In this document: piece by piece, positions 25,971 through 34,754 of the stretch
Layout of the letters: each line of letters begins with the position of its first letter
Numbering within the stretch: the stretch's first letter is position 1
From: Brevundimonas pishanensis
Lineage (GTDB): Bacteria > Pseudomonadota > Alphaproteobacteria > Caulobacterales > Caulobacteraceae
Assembly (NCBI RefSeq): GCF_022750635.1
Contig: NZ_JAJKBG010000001.1
Location: forward strand, 186,001 to 250,000
DNA: 64,000 nt
Direction: 5' to 3'
Program-made: the position numbers and the translations under genes
Notes under the pieces: model-generated
What the model was told of the DNA's origin: nothing
The model's database searches: none
Seen by the model: the letters and a program-made list of their open reading frames with translations, nothing else

Positions 25971-28028
25971 ATGGCGCGTAACGACCATAATCAACAGCCC
26001 CGGCCGAAACCCCGTCGCTCGTTCTTCGGGCGGCTGTTTTACTGGGGGGCTGTGCTGGCCGTCTGGGGCCTGATTTTCTCGGTCGTATTCTTCGCCATTT
26101 TCGCGCGCGATCTGCCCGATACCTCCAGCCTCTACAACGTCGATCGCCAGCCCTCCATCACCTATCTGGACCGCTCTGGTGCCTTGATTGCCGTGCGAGG
26201 GTCGCAGATGGCGCCTCCGGTCGATCTGGACGCCCTGCCCGACTATGTACCGGCCGCCTTTGTCGCCATCGAAGACCGCCGCTTCTGGAACCACCCGGGC
26301 TTTGATCCGATTGGCCTGAGCCGCGCCATGGCCTCGAACCTAAAGGCCCGACGCGTGGTGCAGGGTGGCTCGACCATTACCCAGCAGCTGGCCAAGAACC
26401 TGTTCCTGACGCCGGACCAGAACCTGAAACGCAAGGTTCAGGAACTGATGCTGGCGGTATGGCTGGAAGTAAAGTTCACCAAAAAAGAGATCCTCGCCCT
26501 CTATCTGAACCGCGTCTATTTCGGTGCGGGTGCCTATGGCATCGAAGCGGCCTCGCAGCGCTATTTCGACAAGCCCGCCGAAAAACTGACCGTGAGCGAG
26601 GCGGCCCTTCTTGCAGGTCTGCTGAAGGCCCCGTCCCGCTATTCTCCGGTCAGCGAGAGCGAACGGGCCGCAACCCGCGCCACCGTCGTGCTGAACAGCA
26701 TGGTGGAAACGGGCATCATTACGCCGGCTCAGCGCGATGCTGCCGTCGCCGAACCTGTCCGTGTCTCGCGCACGCTGGCTAGCCAGCACGCCCAGTATTT
26801 CATCGACTGGCTGGACAAGCAGGTCCGCGGCATGATCAGCGGCCAGACCGAAGACCTGATCGTCGAGACGACGCTGGACCTGTCGCTGCAAACCGATGCC
26901 GAGCGCGCCGTGCGCCGCATTATCGACCGCGACAAGAACAAGGGCGTGGAACAAGCCGCGCTGGTTGCGCTGGACGGCGAAGGCCGGGTCCGCGCCATGA
27001 TCGGCGGTGCTTCCTATCCCGACAGCCAGTTCAACCGTGCGACCGAGGCACGCCGTCAGGCAGGCTCCGCATGGAAACCGTTCGTCTATCTGGCCGCACT
27101 TGAAGCGGGCTATACGCCCGACACCCGCGTGGTTGACGAACCCGTTACCATCGGCAACTGGTCGCCGCGTAACTATTCGGGCGGTTTCGCAGGCGAGATG
27201 ACCCTGCAACAGGCTGTGGCCGCCTCGACAAATACCGTGGCTGCTGCGGTGGCCGATCAGGTTGGCCGCTCGAACGTCGCCAATGTGGCCCGCCGTCTGG
27301 GCGTCACCGGCAATATCAGCACCTCGCCCTCCATGGCGCTGGGTGCCGTAGAGGTATCGCCGCTGGAAATGGCGCAGGCCTATGACGCCTTTGCCAACGG
27401 CGGTCGCCGCGTGAAGGCATGGGGCATCAGCCGCATCCGCACCGGCGACGGTCGCGTGGTTTACGAACATGGCCCCGCCGATACCGGTCAGGCCATCCAC
27501 AACCCCTCGCTCTACTATCTGAACCAGATGCTGCGTTCGGTCGTGACCTCCGGTACGGGACGCGCCGCCGCCCTGGGCGGTCGCGATATCGCGGGCAAGA
27601 CCGGTACCACCTCGGATTACAAGGACGCGTGGTTCGTCGGCTATACCGGCGGCTTCACCACCGCCGTCTGGGTGGGCAAGGATAACAACACCGCCATGAG
27701 CCGCGTCTCGGGCGGCGGCGCGCCTGCCGCGATCTTCGCCACCTTCATGCAGGCTGCCCTGCCTAAGTTGGCTGTCCAGGCCATCCCCAATGGTCCGGCC
27801 CTGCCGGACGGCTGGGTGCCGCCGGATCCGGTGGGTGCCGCTCTGGGTCAGGTTGACGATCCCTATGCCAACGAGACCGGCATTCTAGACGAGGACGGCA
27901 TGCCGGTCGCCCCGCCGGTCGACCAGCCCCAAGAACTCGTTCGCCCTGATCCGAAGCGGGTCGATCCGAAACTGGTCGATCCGAAACGCCCCGAGGCGTC
28001 ACGCACGGACGACGCCCTGTTCTACTAG
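25971..28028 (+). CDS. Bifunctional penicillin-binding protein, PBP1A class
   Basis: A 685-aa class A PBP. A short cytoplasmic tail and one TM (about residues 20-45) precede the GT51 glycosyltransferase domain, with catalytic Glu101 in IEDRRFWNHPGFD, then GGSTITQQLAKNLFL and LYLNRVYFGAGAYG. The transpeptidase domain has S366-x-x-K369 (GSAWKPF), the SxN motif (STNT) and KTG at about 543 (GKTGTTSDYKDAWF). It polymerises and cross-links peptidoglycan. The C-terminus is Pro/Asp-rich with a repeated VDPK pattern. ATG 25971 is favoured by GAGGA five bases upstream over ATG 25959. The stop overlaps the convergent gene by 4 bases. Confidence 0.93.
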   Translation: MARNDHNQQPRPKPRRSFFGRLFYWGAVLAVWGLIFSVVFFAIFARDLPDTSSLYNVDRQPSITYLDRSGALIAVRGSQMAPPVDLDALPDYVPAAFVAIEDRRFWNHPGFDPIGLSRAMASNLKARRVVQGGSTITQQLAKNLFLTPDQNLKRKVQELMLAVWLEVKFTKKEILALYLNRVYFGAGAYGIEAASQRYFDKPAEKLTVSEAALLAGLLKAPSRYSPVSESERAATRATVVLNSMVETGIITPAQRDAAVAEPVRVSRTLASQHAQYFIDWLDKQVRGMISGQTEDLIVETTLDLSLQTDAERAVRRIIDRDKNKGVEQAALVALDGEGRVRAMIGGASYPDSQFNRATEARRQAGSAWKPFVYLAALEAGYTPDTRVVDEPVTIGNWSPRNYSGGFAGEMTLQQAVAASTNTVAAAVADQVGRSNVANVARRLGVTGNISTSPSMALGAVEVSPLEMAQAYDAFANGGRRVKAWGISRIRTGDGRVVYEHGPADTGQAIHNPSLYYLNQMLRSVVTSGTGRAAALGGRDIAGKTGTTSDYKDAWFVGYTGGFTTAVWVGKDNNTAMSRVSGGGAPAAIFATFMQAALPKLAVQAIPNGPALPDGWVPPDPVGAALGQVDDPYANETGILDEDGMPVAPPVDQPQELVRPDPKRVDPKLVDPKRPEASRTDDALFY

Positions 28029-28753
28029 GCCCCAATGGCGTGAAGCTGTGCGCCGTGGTGTTTCAGCCATTGGCGCATGGGCTTGTGATCGCCGATCAAT
28101 CCTTCGACCACGGCCCAGTATTCGGGGCTGTGGTCGGCACGGACCAGATGGGCCACCTCGTGAGCCGCCAGATAATCGGCCACTCTTTCAGGGGCCATAA
28201 CCACGCGCCAGCTATAGCGGATCGAGCGGTTGTGGGGACTGCACGACCCCCACCGCGAGCGGGTATCGACAATAGAGACACGCACGGGCGCCTGCCCCAA
28301 GGCCTTCAGGTAATGCTCCGTACGCTCAAGCAGGAACAGCCGCGCCTGTTTGCGGAACCAGTTCTCGATGCGACGGGAATAGGCATCGCCCTCGCCGCCC
28401 GCGCGCAAGACCGGCCCGTCCGGAAGATCGATCAAGCGTGCCGCCCCCACGCCAGCCGCCCCTTCAAGTCGGATAGTGCGACCCAGAAGTCCCACCGTCA
28501 TACCCGGCTTGAACGGCTGCCCCTCAACCGCGTGATCAAGCTTTTCGCCGATCCATTCAGCCTTGGTCTGGGCAAAGGCCACGCCTTGGGCGAGCGCCGA
28601 GGCTGAGGGCGCGACCACCACCGCCTCGCGCGATCGGGTGTCGATGCGGATGGACAACCGGCGCGCTCGCTTGTTCACCGACAGCCTGAGGGTGTGACCG
28701 TTGGAAAGGGCCAGTCGGTCGCCGTCCCGATACCTAGGCTGAAACAGCTTCAT
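28025..28753 (-). CDS. YgjP/M48-type zinc metallopeptidase (DUF45)
   Basis: A 242-aa protein with the zinc motif AAHEVAHLVRADHSPEYW (His198, Glu199, His202) and the upstream DTRSRWGSCSPHN block that define the YgjP-like family. No signal peptide is present, so it acts in the cytoplasm; its substrates are unknown. ATG 28753 lies inside the last 20 bases of phaZ on the same strand, implying translational coupling. An ATG at 28834 would give an N-terminus lying entirely within phaZ and is rejected. Confidence 0.88.
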   Translation of the reverse strand: MKLFQPRYRDGDRLALSNGHTLRLSVNKRARRLSIRIDTRSREAVVVAPSASALAQGVAFAQTKAEWIGEKLDHAVEGQPFKPGMTVGLLGRTIRLEGAAGVGAARLIDLPDGPVLRAGGEGDAYSRRIENWFRKQARLFLLERTEHYLKALGQAPVRVSIVDTRSRWGSCSPHNRSIRYSWRVVMAPERVADYLAAHEVAHLVRADHSPEYWAVVEGLIGDHKPMRQWLKHHGAQLHAIGA

Positions 28754-29987
28754 TCTGTTGGATGAAATCCCGAAGGCGCGGATAGATGTGCTCACGGAAG
28801 CGACGGCCGTTGAACACCCCATAGTGACCGACATCCTCCTGCACGTGAAGCAGGCGGCGCGTATCAGGGATGTTGGGCGTCAGAACGTGTGCGGCCTGTG
28901 TCTGGCCGACACCGGAAATGTCGTCGTTCTCGCCCTCGATAGTGGCTAGCCCGATGTCGCTGATCGTCGACAGGTCCACCTTGCGCCCGCGATGCTCCAG
29001 CACCCCGCGCGGCAGCGAGTACTGCTGGAACACGTGTTCGATGGTTTGAAGATAGAACTCTTCGGTCAGGTCCAGCACGGACAGGTATTCGTCATAGAAT
29101 TCTTCGTGCTTTTCGACCCCGTCGCCGTCCCCGCTGACCAGACTGTCGAAATAGCCGCGGTGGGCGTCGATGTGCTTTTCCTCGTTCATCGACATGAAGC
29201 TGTAGAGCTGCACAAAGCCCGGATAGACCCGCCGGCCCACGCCCGCGTACGGGAAAGGCACGGTGTGGATCATGTTCGACTTGAACCAGGTGAACGGCTT
29301 TTCCTCGGCCAGTTGGTTGGTCGCCGTCGGCGAGAGGCGCGCGTCAATCGGAGAGCCGAGGAAGCTCATGGAGGCGGGACGGTTCGGGTGGTTGTCCTCG
29401 GCCATCAAGGCGCAGGCGGCCAAAACCGGGGGGCCGGGCTGGCAGACAGCCACGACGTGGGCGCGGCCACCGATAGCCTCCAGCATCAGGCGGACATGAT
29501 CGATATAATCCGAGAAGTCGAAGCGCCCCTCTAGTAGAGGGACTTCACGCGCATTGACCCAGTCGGTGATCAGCACGTCGTAGTCTTGCAGGAAACCTTC
29601 GACCGTGCCGCGAAGAAGGGTCGCATAGTGACCCGACAGCGGGGCAACGATGACCACTGACGGCGCGGCAGCGGGCTTGTTCACCGCTTTCAGGTCGTCG
29701 CGGTTGCGGTTGAAGCGGATCAGGCGGCACCACGGCGACGACCACACGACCTCGCTGGTCGTCCGCACTGGGTGTCCGCCGATATCGACTCTTTCGAGCC
29801 GCCATTCCGGCTTGCCATAGCGCCGCGTAATGCTCTCGATCAGCTCCGCTGTGGCAAAGGCGGTGCGTCCCACAGCCGTGTCGGACGCCAGATTAAATGG
29901 CGAGGTCCAGAATTGGCGGGCCATCTGTGCACCGAAGCGCAGAGGAGTGGCGGAGTGATAGGCAAGCTCGTGCAGGGCGTAGAGCAT
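28734..29987 (-). CDS. phaZ: Intracellular poly(3-hydroxybutyrate) depolymerase
   Basis: A 417-aa intracellular PHA depolymerase. The nucleophile is Cys182 in the lipase-box-like VCQPGPP, characteristic of the intracellular PhaZ family, which uses Cys instead of Ser. Conserved blocks PLSGHYATLLRGTVE and DVLITDWVNAREVP precede it, and LHVQEDVGHYGVFNGRRF near the C-terminus holds the catalytic His. It mobilises stored PHB to 3-hydroxybutyrate. There is no signal peptide and the length fits the family. No PHB synthase gene is in the window. Confidence 0.94.
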   Translation of the reverse strand: MLYALHELAYHSATPLRFGAQMARQFWTSPFNLASDTAVGRTAFATAELIESITRRYGKPEWRLERVDIGGHPVRTTSEVVWSSPWCRLIRFNRNRDDLKAVNKPAAAPSVVIVAPLSGHYATLLRGTVEGFLQDYDVLITDWVNAREVPLLEGRFDFSDYIDHVRLMLEAIGGRAHVVAVCQPGPPVLAACALMAEDNHPNRPASMSFLGSPIDARLSPTATNQLAEEKPFTWFKSNMIHTVPFPYAGVGRRVYPGFVQLYSFMSMNEEKHIDAHRGYFDSLVSGDGDGVEKHEEFYDEYLSVLDLTEEFYLQTIEHVFQQYSLPRGVLEHRGRKVDLSTISDIGLATIEGENDDISGVGQTQAAHVLTPNIPDTRRLLHVQEDVGHYGVFNGRRFREHIYPRLRDFIQQNEAVSA

Positions 29988-30099
29988 GAAATACCAATAG
30001 ACACGCCCGAACGAACGAGCAGGGATCAGCAGCTTTCATACTGCAACGCACAATGAAACATGGACGTTGCCTTATGGAAAGCTTTCCCTGCGGCGAGGC

Positions 30100-30726
30100 T
30101 TATCCGCGCGCCATCACGCGGCGGATGACGTCGACGCTCTTGTCCGGCCCCAGATCGTGCGTCAGCGGGCTACGCAGCTTACCGTCCGGCCCCATCAGAT
30201 AGATGGTCAGCGAGTGGTTCATCGTATAACCCTCACCCTCACCCGACTTCTGGTAATAGACGCGGTACGCCTTGGCGGCAGCCGCCACCTGTTCGGGTGT
30301 GCCGGTCAGGCCAATGACGCCCTCGGGGAAGCCGTCCGACGACAGATAGTCCTTCATCATCTGCGGCGTGTCGCGTGCCGGATCGATGCTGACGAAGACG
30401 ATCTGCAAATCCTTGGCATCATCGCCCAGACGCTCTTGCACGGCGTTCAGAACGCCGAGCGTAGTCGGGCAATAGTCCGGGCAATAGGTGAAGCCGAAGA
30501 AGACCAGCGACCACTTGCCGTCCAGGATCGTCTGGTCGACCGTCTGGCCGTCCTGATTGACCAGAGTGAAATCACCGCCGATCAGCGGTTGACCCGTTGC
30601 CACTTCGCGGGCGCGCGGCGCGTCGGACGCGTTTTGTTTGTTCACCGAAACCATGGTGAACACCGCCAGCCCAACAGCCAGAAGCGTGCAGATAGCGGCA
30701 AAGATGATGATTGAACGACGCGGCAT
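30100..30726 (-). CDS. senC: SCO1/SenC/PrrC-family copper chaperone
   Basis: A 208-aa membrane-anchored thioredoxin-fold protein. One N-terminal TM (residues 5-25) is followed by the copper-binding Cys82-x3-Cys86 (TYCPDYCPT) and a distal conserved His in TMNHSLTIYL; FVSIDPARDTP is the SCO signature. It delivers copper to cytochrome c oxidase and in Rhodobacter (PrrC/SenC) modulates signalling through RegB. Its divergent position from regB-regA matches the senC/regB/regA arrangement of other alphaproteobacteria. Confidence 0.94.
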   Translation of the reverse strand: MPRRSIIIFAAICTLLAVGLAVFTMVSVNKQNASDAPRAREVATGQPLIGGDFTLVNQDGQTVDQTILDGKWSLVFFGFTYCPDYCPTTLGVLNAVQERLGDDAKDLQIVFVSIDPARDTPQMMKDYLSSDGFPEGVIGLTGTPEQVAAAAKAYRVYYQKSGEGEGYTMNHSLTIYLMGPDGKLRSPLTHDLGPDKSVDVIRRVMARG

Positions 30727-30803
30727 GGGCCACCCTTGGACAAGAAGCGACTGTGCGCATCCGCCCTGTGCGGCGCGCGACGTTTTGGGGGTATAAGGGT
30801 TCG

Positions 30804-32288
30804 GTGAACGGTACAGAAGCCCCCTCCCTGTCGCAGGCCATTGCGACCGCCGCCCGCAGCGGCACGCGCGACCTGCTCAGCCTGTCGCGTCAGTCCAGCC
30901 GTGGACGCGGACTGAGCCTGCGGACGCTCATCGTTTTGCGCTGGTTGACGATCATCGGTCAGACCGGCGCAGTTCTCGCCGCCTTTTTCGTGCTCAATTT
31001 CCCGCTGCCGGTCTGGGCCTGCGTTGCGGTGATTGGGGCCAGTGTGGTGATGAACCTCATCACCATGGCAAGGGCGCGCCGCAAGGGTGCCGGCCTACGC
31101 GAAGATGGCCGCACGACCTTCCAGCTCGGTTTCGACATCCTGCAGCTCTCCATTTTGTTGGCGCTGACGGGCGGTTTGACCAACCCCTTCTGCCTGCTGC
31201 TGGTCGCCCCCGTGACCGTGGCGGCCGCCAGCCTACCTTCGCGTCAGGCATTGGGGCTGGCGACGCTGGCTCTGGTGTGCGTGGCCTGCATGTTCTGGTG
31301 GTCCCTGCCCTTCCCGTGGCGAACGGACGAGGCGCTGGTCCTTCCCGGCCTTTACCGGATGGAGTTGGGCATCGCCCTGATTACCGGCGTGCTGTTTACG
31401 TCCGGCTATGCCTGGAAGGTCGCCTATGATGCCGAGCGACTGGAGCTGGCGCTGGCCACGACCCAGGATGTTTTGCAGCGCGAGCAGCGTCTTGCCGCCA
31501 TCGGGGGTCTGGCGGCAGCCGCAGCCCACGAATTGGGCACACCTCTGGCGACGATCCAGATCGTAGCGCGAGAAATGCTCCGTCACGCCGAGGCCGACAG
31601 CGCCATCGCTGAAGATGCCGGCCTTATCCTGCAACAGGCCGCACGCTGCCGCGAAATCCTGAACCAGTTGTCGACTTCACACGACGACAACGAGGGGGCC
31701 TTTGCCGAGGCGGACCTGAAAGCTGTACTTCAGGAAGTGGCCGAGCCCCACCAGGGCTTTGATCTCGATTTCAATCTCGCCGTCGTCGCGCCTGAAGGTC
31801 AGCCCCTGCCGCGCATCTATCGCCAGCCCGAGATCATTCATGGGCTGTCGGCACTGGTGGAAAATGCAGCCGACTTTGCCACCCAGACGGTCAACCTTGT
31901 GGCCACCGTGGATGCGGGGTGGATTACGGTCGATATCAGCGACGACGGCCCCGGCTTCTCTCCCGACGTCGTGCCGCGCCTTGGCGAGCCCTATGTCACC
32001 ACGCGCCCCCAGAACAAGGCCCGCCGCGCTCTGGCCAAGCAACTGGCGTCCAAAGACAACGACGCCGAGGCCGAGGCCGCGATCTCGCCCAGTCAGGGCG
32101 GGATGGGGCTGGGCTTCTTTATCGCCCGCACGCTTTTGGAACGCAGCGGTGCGCGGGTGTCCATCGGCAACGGGCTGATGCGCCCCGACGAAAGCGGTCA
32201 GGGCGCGAGGGTGTCCGTGCGCTGGCCCCGCCAACGACTTGAGGCCCATCAGCCGGACCACACCGACGTGCCGCTCGATCCCGCCTGA
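30804..32288 (+). CDS. regB: Redox sensor histidine kinase RegB/PrrB
   Basis: A kinase of about 494 aa. Six hydrophobic segments (about residues 40-205) include GGLTNPF (123-129), the quinone-binding signature of RegB. The H-box AAAAHELGTPLATI carries phospho-His242. Cys282 in ARCREIL aligns with the redox-active Cys of Rhodobacter RegB. N and G boxes follow (LVENAADFA, ISDDGPGFS, GGMGLGFFIA). It senses the quinone pool and oxygen and phosphorylates RegA. GTG 30804 is chosen, with AAGGG just upstream; an ATG at 30711 lies within senC and is less likely. Confidence 0.94.
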   Translation: MNGTEAPSLSQAIATAARSGTRDLLSLSRQSSRGRGLSLRTLIVLRWLTIIGQTGAVLAAFFVLNFPLPVWACVAVIGASVVMNLITMARARRKGAGLREDGRTTFQLGFDILQLSILLALTGGLTNPFCLLLVAPVTVAAASLPSRQALGLATLALVCVACMFWWSLPFPWRTDEALVLPGLYRMELGIALITGVLFTSGYAWKVAYDAERLELALATTQDVLQREQRLAAIGGLAAAAAHELGTPLATIQIVAREMLRHAEADSAIAEDAGLILQQAARCREILNQLSTSHDDNEGAFAEADLKAVLQEVAEPHQGFDLDFNLAVVAPEGQPLPRIYRQPEIIHGLSALVENAADFATQTVNLVATVDAGWITVDISDDGPGFSPDVVPRLGEPYVTTRPQNKARRALAKQLASKDNDAEAEAAISPSQGGMGLGFFIARTLLERSGARVSIGNGLMRPDESGQGARVSVRWPRQRLEAHQPDHTDVPLDPA

Positions 32289-32369
32289 TTGGAACCATAT
32301 GTCGCACCTCCGGTCTTCTTCCTTGACCTTGGTGGCCTGAACCCCGACCTGAAGGCGCAGGAGAAGTTG

Positions 32370-32924
32370 ATGTCTGAACTCGAAAACCTGATTGCCGATC
32401 TTGCCGACAAGTCCGTGCTGTTGCTGGACGATGATCAGGCGTTGCGTACGCGTCTGGGCCGCGCCCTGGAATCGCGTGGGTTCGAGGTGTCTCTGGCCGC
32501 TTCGGTCGCCGAGGCTCAGGCTGTCATTCGCCAGTCACCGCCGGCGTTTGCCGTGCTGGACATGCGTCTTGAGGACGGTAACGGCCTGAAGGTGGTTGAG
32601 GCCCTGCGCGACGCCCGCGAGGATGCCCGCATCGTCATGCTGACCGGTTATGGCGCGATTGCCACTGCGGTTGCTGCGGTAAAGGCCGGTGCCGTCGACT
32701 ATTTGCAAAAGCCCGCCGATGCCGACGACGTGGTCAAGGCGCTGCTCTCCTCCGGCGAAGCACCGGAGCCGCCGGAAAACCCCATGAGCGCGGACCGCGT
32801 CCGCTGGGAGCATATCCAGCGCGTGTTCGAGCTGTGCGACCAGAACGTCTCGGAGACGGCCCGCCGCCTCGGTATGCACCGTCGCACCTTGCAACGCATC
32901 CTCGCTAAACGCGCGCCAAGGTAA
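32370..32924 (+). CDS. regA: Response regulator RegA/PrrA
   Basis: A 184-aa regulator, the usual RegA length. The receiver has VLLLDDDQ and the phosphoacceptor Asp in AVLDMRLEDGNG; KPAD ends it. After a Pro-rich linker (EAPEPPENP) comes the Fis-type helix-turn-helix NVSETARRLGMHRRTLQRIL, nearly identical across alphaproteobacterial RegA. It controls respiration, carbon fixation and other redox-linked genes. ATG 32370 has AGGAG six bases upstream. It directly follows regB and is followed by two palindromic repeats. Confidence 0.95.
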   Translation: MSELENLIADLADKSVLLLDDDQALRTRLGRALESRGFEVSLAASVAEAQAVIRQSPPAFAVLDMRLEDGNGLKVVEALRDAREDARIVMLTGYGAIATAVAAVKAGAVDYLQKPADADDVVKALLSSGEAPEPPENPMSADRVRWEHIQRVFELCDQNVSETARRLGMHRRTLQRILAKRAPR

Positions 32925-32939
32925 TCTGGACAGGTTACC

Positions 32940-32979
32940 GTCCTCAAATAGCCAATGATCGCGTCACTGGCGTTAGGAC
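32940..32979 (+). repeat. Palindromic repeat family, copy A (40 bp)
   Basis: Outer arms GTCCT/AGGAC flank CAAATAGCC and an inner imperfect stem around CGCGTCACTGGCGTT. It is the first of a tandem pair after regA and shares the CTCA...TAG frame with copies at 32988, 41544, 41619, 52410, 52452 and 59428. Confidence 0.75.
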
Positions 32980-32987
32980 AACGTAAC

Positions 32988-33027
32988 GTCCTCAAACAGC
33001 CAGTGACCGCGTCACTGGCGTTAGGAC
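32988..33027 (+). repeat. Palindromic repeat family, copy B (40 bp)
   Basis: It is about 90 percent identical to copy A, 8 bases away. The inner stem GCCAGTGAC-CGC-GTCACTGGC is perfect here. Outer arms are GTCCT/AGGAC. Its right end covers the mmcB stop codon (33021-33023). Confidence 0.8.
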
Positions 33028-33476
33028 ACTTCACTCCTGAGCATCCTGAACGCGCTGAGCCGTGCGAACGCGATCAGCATGGCTTTGCGGCGGGCGCCGG
33101 CTAATGGCTCGGGTACGGCGTCCCGGATGACGGCACCACCGAAGCCGTCGGCATAGATGAGGCCCGGCTCGTCCGGAAGCACACCGTCGGGAAACTCCGG
33201 CGAGACAGCGAAATAGAAGGCATCGCAATAAGGCGCATATTCATGCCATTTGCGATCGACGCGGAAATCGTCGATGCCGGATTTCACCTCGACGATGATG
33301 ATGTCGCCCCGGCGGCCCAGAGCTAGCACGTCCGCGCGGCGGCCGTTCGGAAGGCGCACCTCCATCAACGGCGCATAGCCCATGTCGGCGAGCAACCGCG
33401 CCGCCCCGCGCGTTACCGCATGGGTCGTCTCGGGACGTGAAAAGCTGAGTTCGATATCGGGAGCGGCAGGGGCCAT
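33021..33476 (-). CDS. mmcB: MmcB-family DNA repair protein
   Basis: A 151-aa protein of the MmcB family (DUF1052), found in alphaproteobacteria. The core matches a PD-(D/E)xK nuclease fold: GRRADVLAL (Asp49), then IIVEVKSGIDDFR (Glu63, Lys65), a plausible metal-dependent cleavage site. In Caulobacter mmcB is SOS-linked and supports mitomycin C damage tolerance, probably acting before translesion synthesis. I see no clear LexA box in the 18 bases upstream. The stop codon lies in a palindromic repeat. Confidence 0.9.
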   Translation of the reverse strand: MAPAAPDIELSFSRPETTHAVTRGAARLLADMGYAPLMEVRLPNGRRADVLALGRRGDIIIVEVKSGIDDFRVDRKWHEYAPYCDAFYFAVSPEFPDGVLPDEPGLIYADGFGGAVIRDAVPEPLAGARRKAMLIAFARLSAFRMLRSEVS

Positions 33477-33494
33477 TCCCGCATTATGTTCCGC

Positions 33495-34094
33495 TTACGT
33501 TCCTGCTGCAAGGCGTGCGCGGTTGACCTGCCATTCGGCCTTGGTCTGACCCCAGACATTGCAGGTCAGGGTGTCGAAGGGAGCTGGAAGCGGGCGCGGG
33601 CCCATGTTGTATGCCCCCAGCCGCTGGGCCACCCTTTCCGATGGCGTGTTCAGCGGGTCGATGCAGTGAATGACGTCACGCCAGCCCAGAACACCAAAGG
33701 CATAGTCGATGGTGGCGATGGCTGCCTCCATCGCATAACCCTTGCCGTGAGCGTCGGGGTGCAGGCTCCAGCCCACCTCCCTGCCCGGCCAGCCATAGGG
33801 ATGCAGTGGCCCGATGCGGCCCAGCCACAGGCCTGTCTTCTTGTCGAGCAGCGAGAACATGCCCTCACCGTGCAGGGCCCACATGCCAACCACCATGGCC
33901 ATGGTGCGCCAGACCTGATGCTTGGACTGGGTACCACCGATGAATTTGCTGGCTTCTTCATCAGCCAGCAGTTCACACCACCGCGGGAAATCCTCCAGCG
34001 TGGGCGGGCGCAAGATCAGGCGCTCGGTTTCCAGCGTCGGACCGACACGGGTTTCGGTCGTTCCCGCCCATGCCTCTTGGGGCCAATCCGTCAA
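33495..34094 (-). CDS. GNAT-family N-acetyltransferase (RimJ/RimL-like)
   Basis: A 199-aa acetyltransferase of the Acetyltransf_3 type. It begins with the typical LETERLILRPPTLEDFPRW block and has the acetyl-CoA-binding region GWSLHPDAHGKGYAMEAA followed by HCIDPLNTPSERVAQRLG. Such enzymes acetylate ribosomal proteins or small metabolites; the substrate is unknown here. The start is TTG 34094, overlapping the thpR stop as TTGA, with GGGAG eight bases upstream, so the pair is translationally coupled. Confidence 0.9.
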   Translation of the reverse strand: MTDWPQEAWAGTTETRVGPTLETERLILRPPTLEDFPRWCELLADEEASKFIGGTQSKHQVWRTMAMVVGMWALHGEGMFSLLDKKTGLWLGRIGPLHPYGWPGREVGWSLHPDAHGKGYAMEAAIATIDYAFGVLGWRDVIHCIDPLNTPSERVAQRLGAYNMGPRPLPAPFDTLTCNVWGQTKAEWQVNRARLAAGT

Positions 34095-34630
34095 AGGTAA
34101 TACTCCCGCTCCAGCGTATAGACACTGCCATCTCGGGTCAGGACGCTGGAGTAGAGGCCAAACGTCTCAAACCGGATCGGCGGCGACTGGAGCAGGTTGT
34201 GTCCTGTAATCCAAGCGCCAGTCCGGTCAGGGTCCGTCTGGGGTTTCAGATAGGCCAGCGTCACGTGCGGACGGTATTCGCGGCGCTCTGGCGGAAGGCC
34301 CGCCCGCTCTCCTGCCGACTTGCAGCGGGCCGCCAGCTGGTTCAGCCCCTCGTCGGGTTTCACGCCTGCCCAAATGGTGTGGCTCTGGTGGTTGTCGCCG
34401 AAAGCGCCGACCCCGCTCAGTTCCAGATCCAACGGTCCGCGGCCCTCCGCGCGCACCAGTTCGGACGCCAGATCGTCGGCCTGCCGCTCGGTCGCATCGC
34501 CATAAAAGGCCAGCGTGATGTGCAGCTGATCCAGCGGTCGCCACTTGGCACCCGGCAGGCCGCTTTGGCGACGTTGCAGGGTCTCGGCGATGTGTTCGGG
34601 GACGTGCAGGGCGGTGAAAAGTCTGAGCAT
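34091..34630 (-). CDS. thpR: RNA 2',3'-cyclic phosphodiesterase (2H superfamily, LigT-like)
   Basis: A 179-aa 2H phosphoesterase. The two catalytic HxTx motifs are HITLAFYG (about residue 42) and HVTLAYLKP (about residue 127). It opens MLRLFTALHVPEH, a typical family start. The enzyme hydrolyses 2',3'-cyclic phosphate ends on RNA and can join tRNA halves in vitro. ATG 34630 fits the family N-terminus although no good ribosome site is visible; an ATG at 34684 would add 18 unrelated residues. Confidence 0.92.
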   Translation of the reverse strand: MLRLFTALHVPEHIAETLQRRQSGLPGAKWRPLDQLHITLAFYGDATERQADDLASELVRAEGRGPLDLELSGVGAFGDNHQSHTIWAGVKPDEGLNQLAARCKSAGERAGLPPERREYRPHVTLAYLKPQTDPDRTGAWITGHNLLQSPPIRFETFGLYSSVLTRDGSVYTLEREYYL

Positions 34631-34754
34631 GCGACTGTTGGTAGCGGCTGGAACAAGCGAGTTAAAGGCGGGTTTTCCTTGCATAGGAGCCTGCCTGACC
34701 CGATATTTCTTTCAAGGTCGGCATACTCCGACCATTTGGGAGACGAATTTCGCG

